Source: Candidatus Thorarchaeota archaeon SMTZ1-83
Lineage (GTDB): Archaea > Asgardarchaeota > Thorarchaeia > Thorarchaeales > Thorarchaeaceae
Assembly (NCBI GenBank): GCA_001563325.1
Contig: LRSK01000088.1
Coordinates: 1-6,439, forward strand
Direction of reading: 5' to 3'
DNA: 6,439 nt
Shown: positions 1-5,922 of the stretch, in pieces
Layout: every line of letters begins with the position of its first letter
How positions within the stretch are numbered: position 1 is the stretch's first letter
Position numbers and translations under genes: made by a program
Notes under the pieces: generated by a model
What the model was told of the DNA's origin: nothing
Database searches by the model: none
The model's input: only the letters and a program-made list of their open reading frames with translations

Positions 1-1429
1 CAAGAATCCTACACAACTTGATAATCTCCTCATCACTAGCATCGAGTTTTCCGTATCTGATATTCTCCATGATTGTGTCATCAAACAAGTATGGCTCTTG
101 GGGAATAAGTGACATTGAACTATGAAGTGAATGAAGCTGGATATCACGAATATTCTGGTCGCCAATGAGAATAGCTCCTTCAGTAGGATCATAGAATCGA
201 TTCACAAGTGCGGCGATGGTTGTCTTCCCAGCCCCTGTATGCCCAACTATGGCCACAGTTTCACCGGGTTTGATAGAGAATTCAACATCCTTGAGAACAG
301 GAGTATCCTTGACATACTCAAATGACACATCTTTGAAGTAGATACCGTCATTCTCTGTGCGGAGCGGAGCCGCATTCAGAGCATCAGTGATTGCTGGTTT
401 TGATTCCAAAACGTCCGTGACTCGATCCATAGCTGCAAGTGATGATTGAACTTGTGTAGCCATCATGCTTAGCCCCAGGAGGGGAAACATAATACCGCGT
501 ACGAGAGAGATGCCAAGAAATATGTCTCCAAGTGAAAGCAAAGGAAGTGCACCAACTGCTAGCGAACCAGCCATAAATAGCATGGCTGCAATTGCGAATT
601 GACCTATGGCCATCATCAAGGGTTGCATTGAAGTCATCAGAATCATGAACCTGAAACCGTAGCGGTATGCCTTCTGATTCAATGAAAGCAATTGTTCAGC
701 AAGTTCAGTCTCTCGGTTAAACGCTTTAGCAACATGAATTCCACTCAGATTCTCTGCGATTTGGCCAGAAACCTCTCCAGAAGCTCGTTGTGAAGCTAGC
801 ATGATTCTCTGTCCCACTGTGCCAAAAAGTCCCGCGATGAACAATATTCCTGGTACGACGATAAGAGATGTCAATGCGAGAAAAGGCGACATCAACCATA
901 GCAGGATGAATGATGCTCCCAGAGTCAAAGCTTGGCTCGCAAAGTTAATCAGAACGTGGATTCCTGTACTTAGGCTCGTCGCATCACTTGTAACTCTGGA
1001 AGTAACATTCCCTGCCTGTTCTGCCTTATGGTAGGACAGATCAGCATTGACCAAATGCCTATAGACATCCTCTTGTACATTCTGAACCAGCCCGGCCTGC
1101 GCAATAGACATAATCCATGTATTCACACCACCCATTATCCAAGATACTATCGATAGTACCAGAAAAAGGACAGTTAGTGTTACCAGAGTATTGGAAGACT
1201 GTTCTAAATAGACAGAATCGATTCCTGCTCTAAGAACAAGGGGATTGATGACACCAACAATCGTCGCTACAAGAGAGAGTGCTGCTCCAATAATGACTAT
1301 ACGTTTGAATTTCCCAAGATAGTGGACCATTCTACCAAGTAGAACTCGAACTGGACGGCTCCTCTTCTCTTTCGTTCCCAGAAGTCCTCGAGGTCCTCCA
1401 CGGCCTCGCATTGGTCCATGCATAACCAT
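1..1429 (-). CDS. ABC exporter half-transporter, second subunit of a heterodimer (3' part outside window)
   Basis: This is a type IV (ABC-B-like) half-transporter: a six-helix membrane domain fused to an ATPase domain, expected to export lipophilic compounds across the cytoplasmic membrane. The window holds the first 476 codons; about 120-130 residues are missing compared with the usual ~600. The N-terminus is Arg/Gly-rich (MHGPMRGRGGPRG). Hydrophobic helices begin near residues 41 and 82, with more between about 158 and 325. The nucleotide domain shows Walker A GHTGAGKT at 396-403 (Lys402) and the Q-loop Gln444 in SLIPQEP. Signature, Walker B and H-loop lie beyond the left edge, so its catalytic competence cannot be judged. 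The ATG at 1429 shares one base with the stop of the upstream half-transporter (TAATG). It sits 7 nt after the strong motif AGGAGGTG, which favours it over the ATG two codons later. It is the third gene of the padR operon and almost certainly partners the upstream subunit. The substrate is unknown. Confidence 0.93.
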   Translation of the reverse strand, partial: MVMHGPMRGRGGPRGLLGTKEKRSRPVRVLLGRMVHYLGKFKRIVIIGAALSLVATIVGVINPLVLRAGIDSVYLEQSSNTLVTLTVLFLVLSIVSWIMGGVNTWIMSIAQAGLVQNVQEDVYRHLVNADLSYHKAEQAGNVTSRVTSDATSLSTGIHVLINFASQALTLGASFILLWLMSPFLALTSLIVVPGILFIAGLFGTVGQRIMLASQRASGEVSGQIAENLSGIHVAKAFNRETELAEQLLSLNQKAYRYGFRFMILMTSMQPLMMAIGQFAIAAMLFMAGSLAVGALPLLSLGDIFLGISLVRGIMFPLLGLSMMATQVQSSLAAMDRVTDVLESKPAITDALNAAPLRTENDGIYFKDVSFEYVKDTPVLKDVEFSIKPGETVAIVGHTGAGKTTIAALVNRFYDPTEGAILIGDQNIRDIQLHSLHSSMSLIPQEPYLFDDTIMENIRYGKLDASDEEIIKLCRIL

Positions 1430-3297
1430 TATGCAGCACCTCCTCTCATGGAAATGGTAGCAAGTAGCTCCTGGGCACCAGGTAGTCTTTCAAATACGCG
1501 ACGGTAATGTTCTGATTCCCTTAGCAATTCTTCGTGGGTCCCAGCAGCCACGAGATAACCCTTGTCCAAGATAATTACCATGTCTGATTCCATTAGCGTT
1601 CGCAGTCTTTGAGTGACTGTGATGCTGGTTCGTCCTCGCATTACTTCATCGAGGGCTTTCCTCATGAGGTATTCAGTCTGAGCATCAACTGCGCTTACTG
1701 AATCGTCAAGAAGAAGGATTTTAGGGTCCTGAACCATTGCACGGGCAATCGCAAGCCTTTGTCGTTGCCCTCCGCTCAACGTCATTCCGCGTTCACCAAT
1801 CATCGTATTATAGCTCTCAGGTAGGTCGACAATGAACTCATCAGCTTGCGCTCGTTTTGCTGCCTCAATAATCTCCTCATCAGATGCATTAGACCTGCCA
1901 AAGGCAATGTTCTCTCGAACAGTCATCCTGAAGAGAAAGATGTCCTGCTCAACAAGCCCCACTACATCTCTCACAGATTTGGTTGATACGTTTCGTATGT
2001 TGACTCCACCAACTCTAATCTCTCCCTCAGTAGGATCGTACAGACGAAGCATGAGCTTCAGGAGAGTACTCTTCCCAGCGCCTGGTCCACCGATTAGCGC
2101 AATCCGAGAACCCCCGGGGATAGTAATAGAGAGATCCCTAAGGGCATAGTGTGGATTTCCATTCTCAACACGACCATACCTGAAACTGACATTATCAAAC
2201 ACAATGTCACTGGTCCAATCAACATCGAGGATTTCTACCTCAGGCTCAGACATTGGATCCTGCCAATTCAGGAAGTCTACAATACGCCGAGCATTGACAT
2301 AGCCTCCCCTCAACATAAGGAGCATAGCTGGAAATTGGAAATTGAGACCTTGGAGTGCTGTGAGCAATCCAAGAATTGTAATCAGCTGACCGGGATTCAA
2401 GACACCATTGATGACTGCATATCCTGCATAGGCAAATGCAAGGGTCGTCATTCCTGCAAGAATCAATGCAGGCAGATAGAATGCTGAGAGCTTTCCCTCC
2501 TTGGCGGTGAGTGCCTCCTGAATCTTGCTTACTTCATGGAATTTCTGTACCTCAATATCCTCTGCATCAAATGCTCGAACAACTTCGATACCCTGAAACA
2601 CACCTTGTGTTACTGATGTCAATGCCTCCATGTTTTCTGAACGGCTCCTTCTCACAGGCTCAATAGCATTAGCATAGCGATACGAGAAAGCCAAGTAGAT
2701 TGGAGCACCAATTAGCATGATTAGTGTAAATCCATAGACGGGGAGCACATAGCCTCCAAGTGGAATTGTGAACATCGTACTCAGCCCTGGCAGAAAATCC
2801 ATCTGTACTAGGATAACAGCTGTTACGAAAAAGGAGGCCAGTCCGGTTGCTATATTCCTCATTGCTGGATTGAGCGAGAAACGAACCCATGAAATATCTT
2901 GCATGGCAACAGCAAGGAGCCGCTTGCTATCGAACTCATCGTGGAAAGTCATACTGTACACTTGAAGAGCTTCGAAGAAATCTTGTCTAGCATCTCGCTC
3001 CCAACGGAGAGTTAGAGTCGCCCAGACCCATCCTCCTACAAAGAAGAGACCCATATAGATTAGTGCAAAGATGACAATGAGCCAAACATAGGTCATGAAT
3101 TGAGCTGTCAAGGTGGCAGTCGTTTGTATTTCAGTCACTGCAAGACCAATGAATACTGACGGAAATACTGTAAGCAGACTGGAAATCATTGAAAGCAGCA
3201 GGCCTACACTTGCAACTGCCTTATTCCGTGTCATTCCACTGAGCATGTATCTCCATGGAGTCTTTCGTATTGTTGCGCCGCCGTTGTTTCTAGACAT
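1429..3297 (-). CDS. ABC exporter half-transporter with degenerate ATPase site (LmrC/TM287-like subunit)
   Basis: A full-length 622-residue half-transporter with an N-terminal membrane domain (residues about 25-335, six predicted helices) and a C-terminal ATPase domain. Visible motifs are Walker A GGPGAGKS at 403-410, Q-loop Gln451 (VEQD), signature LSGGQ at 507-511, Walker B ILLLDD at 527-532 and the D-loop SAVD after it. Two catalytic positions are altered: the Glu after Walker B is Asp532, and the switch His is Gln563 (VTQRL instead of AHRL). This pattern is known from one subunit of heterodimeric exporters such as TM287/288, BmrCD and LmrCD. Its normal LSGGQ would complete the active site formed with the partner encoded next. 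The loop between helices 3 and 4 is about 15 residues longer than in the partner. I chose the ATG at 3297, which has GGTG 9 nt upstream and overlaps the padR stop by 8 nt. A GTG at 3309 would add four residues but has no ribosome site. The substrate is unknown; drug or lipid export is inferred from the family. Confidence 0.95.
   Translation of the reverse strand: MSRNNGGATIRKTPWRYMLSGMTRNKAVASVGLLLSMISSLLTVFPSVFIGLAVTEIQTTATLTAQFMTYVWLIVIFALIYMGLFFVGGWVWATLTLRWERDARQDFFEALQVYSMTFHDEFDSKRLLAVAMQDISWVRFSLNPAMRNIATGLASFFVTAVILVQMDFLPGLSTMFTIPLGGYVLPVYGFTLIMLIGAPIYLAFSYRYANAIEPVRRSRSENMEALTSVTQGVFQGIEVVRAFDAEDIEVQKFHEVSKIQEALTAKEGKLSAFYLPALILAGMTTLAFAYAGYAVINGVLNPGQLITILGLLTALQGLNFQFPAMLLMLRGGYVNARRIVDFLNWQDPMSEPEVEILDVDWTSDIVFDNVSFRYGRVENGNPHYALRDLSITIPGGSRIALIGGPGAGKSTLLKLMLRLYDPTEGEIRVGGVNIRNVSTKSVRDVVGLVEQDIFLFRMTVRENIAFGRSNASDEEIIEAAKRAQADEFIVDLPESYNTMIGERGMTLSGGQRQRLAIARAMVQDPKILLLDDSVSAVDAQTEYLMRKALDEVMRGRTSITVTQRLRTLMESDMVIILDKGYLVAAGTHEELLRESEHYRRVFERLPGAQELLATISMRGGAA
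1437..1444 (-). promoter_or_regulatory. Shine-Dalgarno site for the second ABC subunit, embedded in the preceding gene
   Basis: On the minus strand the sequence reads AGGAGGTG, 7 nt before the ATG at 1429. It lies inside the last codons of the upstream half-transporter (encoding the C-terminal RGG). With the TAATG stop/start overlap, this suggests termination-reinitiation coupling and balanced synthesis of the two subunits. It is the best ribosome binding site in the window and decides the start of the second subunit. Confidence 0.85.
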
Positions 3298-3841
3298 TCT
3301 TTGTAACACCAGTGTTTAGTTTATCAATGAGTAAGGCTAATCCTTCCTCCATTTCTTGAAGATGGGGAAGTAATTGTTGTTGTTGCTTTTGAGTTAGTGA
3401 AGCTGAAACAGAATCTAGCGATTCTATCGAATGTTTCATCCCATGCAAATGAAAACGGACACGTTCTTCAGGATCCAGAAGCTTCTCCCACAGTCGTGGC
3501 CCTAGTCGAGTCTTCTCTCCAACCTCACCAGTCATATGTTTAATGACTCTAGCCAGCTGCATCTTACCTTCTTTAGTGAGACGATACGTTTTACTGCGGC
3601 CTTCAGTTGAAGCAGCCTCAATAATGCCCTCGTCCTCCAATGAGGATAGCATGGGATAGATAGAACCGGGACTTGGATTCCATTCCCCATCTGTGAGATC
3701 GCGAAGATGTTGCATTATATCAGTGCCAGTCATTTCCTGAGACCGTAGCAGACGCTGTACAATATGCCGAAGAAGCCCGCGGGGTATGGATTGAGGCATA
3801 CTTAGATGCTCACAATCTTTTTCGGGGGTTTCGTCATTCAT
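3290..3841 (-). CDS. PadR-family transcriptional regulator
   Basis: A 183-residue winged-helix DNA-binding protein of the PadR family, which usually represses nearby export or stress genes and is released by small ligands. The N-terminal domain (about residues 20-95) has the family hallmark PSPGSIYPMLSSLEDEGII at 56-74, the recognition-helix region. The wing follows: GRSKTYRLTKEGK at 81-93. The C-terminal part (about 115-177) is helical, Gln/Glu/Leu-rich (QKQQQQLLPHLQEMEEGL), and likely forms the dimer interface. The ATG at 3841 is preceded by GGAG with a 9 nt spacer. The reading frame stays open 69 codons further upstream to 4048, but that extension crosses the promoter/operator and resembles nothing, so I excluded it. 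The gene leads the ABC exporter operon and overlaps the first transporter gene by 8 nt. By analogy with LmrR/LmrCD it probably controls its own operon through the palindromes at 3860-3897. The ligand is unknown. Confidence 0.93.
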   Translation of the reverse strand: MNDETPEKDCEHLSMPQSIPRGLLRHIVQRLLRSQEMTGTDIMQHLRDLTDGEWNPSPGSIYPMLSSLEDEGIIEAASTEGRSKTYRLTKEGKMQLARVIKHMTGEVGEKTRLGPRLWEKLLDPEERVRFHLHGMKHSIESLDSVSASLTQKQQQQLLPHLQEMEEGLALLIDKLNTGVTKNV

Positions 3842-3859
3842 TATCTTCAACTCCAGAAT

Positions 3860-3897
3860 TATCGTATCCGATAATCGAATACGATATCGCATTCGAT
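3860..3897. promoter_or_regulatory. Candidate PadR operator: three palindromic 12-mers in tandem
   Basis: Three copies of the palindromic unit ATCG-N4-CGAT lie side by side: ATCGTATCCGAT (3861-3872), ATCGAATACGAT (3874-3885) and ATCGCATTCGAT (3886-3897). Adjacent units also combine into larger near-perfect palindromes. One of 27 bp (3860-3886) is centred on base 3873 and one of 24 bp (3874-3897) is centred between 3885 and 3886; they share the middle unit. The pitch of 12-13 bp is slightly more than one helical turn, so bound dimers could stack along nearly one face. The array lies 19 bp upstream of the padR start codon and touches the TATA-like box. That fits a site where a repressor would block assembly of the transcription complex. 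The symmetry is directly visible; assignment to this PadR protein is inferred from position. Confidence 0.7.
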
Positions 3898-3903
3898 ATA
3901 AAT
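3896..3903 (-). promoter_or_regulatory. Candidate archaeal TATA box of the padR-ABC operon
   Basis: The minus strand reads ATTTATAT, close to the archaeal TATA consensus. A start site about 26 bases downstream would fall near 3873, the centre of the 27 bp palindrome, giving a leader of roughly 30 nt before the padR ATG at 3841. No convincing purine-rich BRE is evident just upstream. The same AT-rich core read on the plus strand (TATAAATA, 3897-3904) could instead serve the divergent DUF2070 gene, with a leader of roughly 75 nt. Direction is therefore uncertain. Confidence 0.45.
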
Positions 3904-3990
3904 ATTGGCTTTGTGACACTTTTTTCCCATCCGGAATTAGATATGATAAGTTTGATAAGAAATTCAGAAATCGAAACCAAGATACAGAGA

Positions 3991-3994
3991 GTGA
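3991..3994 (+). promoter_or_regulatory. Ribosome binding site supporting the TTG start of the DUF2070 gene
   Basis: GTGA, within AGAGAGTGA, can pair with the UCAC near the 3' end of archaeal 16S rRNA. It sits 7 nt before TTG at 4002, the normal distance. It supports that non-ATG start, which also gives an N-terminus of the expected length just before the first membrane helix. Confidence 0.55.
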
Positions 3995-4001
3995 ATTTGA
4001 G

Positions 4002-5846
4002 TTGGGCGAGAAGGCTAAAGTAAAAGAAACAGTGAAACTCTTTTCCAAAGTCTGGAAGCTTCCAACCTACCAAAGAATCATTGGTAGAATATTCCTAGCA
4101 GTGCTTTTGGGGTCAGTGCTATCCGGATTCCTTCAAATTCTAGCAACTCCAAGTGTGGATGTCGCGTCAACCCTCGCCGTATCTTTCGCACTCTTGGCGC
4201 TTCCTGCTTTCGTAGGAACCGGTCTTCTATACGCAATGATTAGGAAAAAGGACTCGCCACTTGATGCAAGGCGCACTGCTGGCTCAGTTCAGTATGGTAT
4301 ATTCATATGGATTGGGTTTGGAATAATCGGCGCTATTTTGAGCTTCATTTCCAGCAACGATTTTTACGAGGTCAGATTCTGGATGCTAGGTGTAGGCGCA
4401 GCATACATGCTCTTCGCATTCCTTGTGACTGGTTTGAGTGACCATCATCCAATTCGTAACTTTATTGCTGCATTGATGATACCATCTTTATGGTATCTGA
4501 TTGTTTCTGTGTTTGGAGGGTATGGCGGAGTAATCTATGTCTTACCCATTTGGTGGCCAGTAGTAGCCATTATCATGTTTATCATGCTATCTGTGTCTGT
4601 CAACTACATCTTTCGTGCAGTGAGCGTCCCATTTGAGAGGGATTTGGGTATCAATGGACCAGAGCTTCTGCGAGCGTTCGGCTATGATTATCTCACCAAT
4701 AATTCCGAACCTATGGAGACAACTCTATCAAAAATTGGTGAGATGCAAGATGTGCCAATTGAGGTCCTTGTCATCAAGAATGATGCAGGTCTCGTTGCGG
4801 TAGGAGTGGTCGAATATGTTCACCCTGGACCATTTCGACAGATTGGAAGTAGTAGTCTCCCATCCGCTATTATAGATCATGTTGAGCAAAAACATGGAGT
4901 CCCCGCCTTTGTCATGCATGGAAGCTGTACACATCAACAAAACCTCACTTCAAAGAAGGACTTCCCAATTGTAATGGCAGAGATTGACAGACTCATTGAT
5001 GAAACAGAAGTTCACGACGCAATGTCTGGTCCGCACTGGTCTGATCTCGGTAAGTTCAAGGTCTGGACACTCTTTGCTGGGGACGACGTTCTCACAATCA
5101 GCACAAGTGCACCAGAGTTCACTGATGATATCTCACTAGATGTAGGCCGCGATGCAGCTGACATGGTGAGAAAAAGGCTACCTGCAATCAAGGGGGTGTC
5201 TATTGTCGACGCTCACAACTGCATCAATGGAGAGGCTGTCTCCGTGATGCCGGGAGACCCTGAGGCTGGAGAATATGTCGGGGCGGTCTCAAGTGCCGTG
5301 TTCTCCACGGTCAGCAATCCAAGGATGAAGGTATCAGCAGGCGTTTATAGAGCTGTGCCAGAGGACGTTCGTCCGGATGAAGGGATGGGACCAGGTGGTG
5401 TTACCGCACTTGTACTGGACGGAGGAAATCGAGAAATCGTTCTATTGTCTCTTGATGGAAATAATATGGAACCAGGCTTTCGAGAAGAAGCTATTCGAAT
5501 GTTGAAGACGCAAGGATTTGATGATGCAGAGGTCCTGACAACAGACACACATGTAGTGAATGCAATTTCCCTATCAAGTCGAGGCTATCCTCCAGTGGGA
5601 CAGAATAAGCCTCAGGAAACAATGGAGGCAATCATCATTGCTGCCAACAAGGCTCGTGAGAATGTATCTCCTGTTAGTATGGGTCTTGGCTTTGGTGAGG
5701 TAAAGAACCTATGTACATTCGGTGAGAGAGGATTTGATATACTAACTCAAAACATCGCGGAAGCCGCAGGGATTGCGAAGCGTGTGGGAATTCGCCTCGG
5801 CGCAGCATCATTTCTAATTGCTATGTTACTCACTTTCATGCTCTAG
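4002..5846 (+). CDS. DUF2070 family membrane protein, putative membrane-anchored hydrolase
   Basis: A 614-residue archaeal membrane protein matching the DUF2070 layout. Hydrophobic segments lie at about 28-48, 54-80, 97-117, 125-145, 152-171 and 176-205; a soluble domain runs from about 215 to 590; one C-terminal anchor helix sits at about 595-614. The soluble domain opens with GINGPELLRAFGYDYLTN. It carries His-containing motifs: VHPGPF (His274), followed by GSSSLPSA, then MHGSCTH (His306, His311), VDAHNC (Asp403, His405) and TDTH (Asp515, His517). HPGPF and MHGS recall the zinc-binding HSGPGG and HGTSM stretches of neutral ceramidases. As I recall, the corresponding COG (COG3356) is described as a predicted membrane-associated lipid hydrolase of that superfamily. 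A hydrolase acting on a lipid or amide is therefore plausible but unproven. The start is TTG, with GTGA 7 nt upstream; no other in-frame start lies nearby, and the next ATG would delete two membrane helices. UbiX follows on the same strand. Confidence 0.9.
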   Translation: MGEKAKVKETVKLFSKVWKLPTYQRIIGRIFLAVLLGSVLSGFLQILATPSVDVASTLAVSFALLALPAFVGTGLLYAMIRKKDSPLDARRTAGSVQYGIFIWIGFGIIGAILSFISSNDFYEVRFWMLGVGAAYMLFAFLVTGLSDHHPIRNFIAALMIPSLWYLIVSVFGGYGGVIYVLPIWWPVVAIIMFIMLSVSVNYIFRAVSVPFERDLGINGPELLRAFGYDYLTNNSEPMETTLSKIGEMQDVPIEVLVIKNDAGLVAVGVVEYVHPGPFRQIGSSSLPSAIIDHVEQKHGVPAFVMHGSCTHQQNLTSKKDFPIVMAEIDRLIDETEVHDAMSGPHWSDLGKFKVWTLFAGDDVLTISTSAPEFTDDISLDVGRDAADMVRKRLPAIKGVSIVDAHNCINGEAVSVMPGDPEAGEYVGAVSSAVFSTVSNPRMKVSAGVYRAVPEDVRPDEGMGPGGVTALVLDGGNREIVLLSLDGNNMEPGFREEAIRMLKTQGFDDAEVLTTDTHVVNAISLSSRGYPPVGQNKPQETMEAIIIAANKARENVSPVSMGLGFGEVKNLCTFGERGFDILTQNIAEAAGIAKRVGIRLGAASFLIAMLLTFML

Positions 5847-5922
5847 AGAACTTGGTGTCAATACAGAAAGGCAAATGAGGAATAAGGTTTGAAAGAAAAT
5901 ACTCCGAGGAGTCGACAGCCGA

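Larger units (their letters stand above)
3842..4001. other. Divergent intergenic region between padR and the DUF2070 gene
   Basis: This 160 bp spacer holds the regulatory signals for both gene blocks. From the padR side these are its ribosome site (GGAG on the minus strand, 3851-3854), the palindromic array, the AT-rich TATA-like core, a run of six T (3920-3925), two copies of TGATAAG nine bases apart (3944-3950 and 3953-3959), and the GTGA ribosome site of the DUF2070 gene at 3991-3994. No convincing separate rightward promoter stands out. An overlapping minus-strand reading frame runs through it but has no protein-like composition. Confidence 0.7.

Noticed and set aside
131..1034. Short plus-strand reading frames (64 and 77 codons)
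   Set aside because: Both are antisense to the second ABC subunit, with no family resemblance.
1832..2149. 105-codon plus-strand reading frame
   Set aside because: It is antisense to the conserved ATPase domain of the first ABC subunit and shows no recognisable domain.
2149..2487. 112-codon plus-strand reading frame
   Set aside because: It lies wholly antisense to the first ABC transporter gene, which has clear family motifs. Its Cys-rich composition near the end is a by-product of the opposite strand.
3298..3309. GTG start four codons upstream for the first ABC subunit
   Set aside because: There is no ribosome site in front of it, whereas the ATG at 3297 has GGTG at a reasonable distance and gives the tidy ATGTCTAG overlap with padR.
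3920..3925. Run of six T as a plus-strand terminator
   Set aside because: No rightward gene ends here; the run lies upstream of the DUF2070 gene and is too short to call.
3842..4048. 69-codon N-terminal extension of the PadR reading frame
   Set aside because: It runs across the operator, the TATA-like box and the start of the DUF2070 gene, has no PadR similarity, and the ATG at 3841 has its own GGAG ribosome site.
5901..5912. ACTCCGAGGAGT inverted repeat overlapping the ubiX ribosome site
   Set aside because: The 5 bp arms leave a loop of only two bases, so a stable RNA hairpin is unlikely. It is most likely a chance result of the Shine-Dalgarno sequence.
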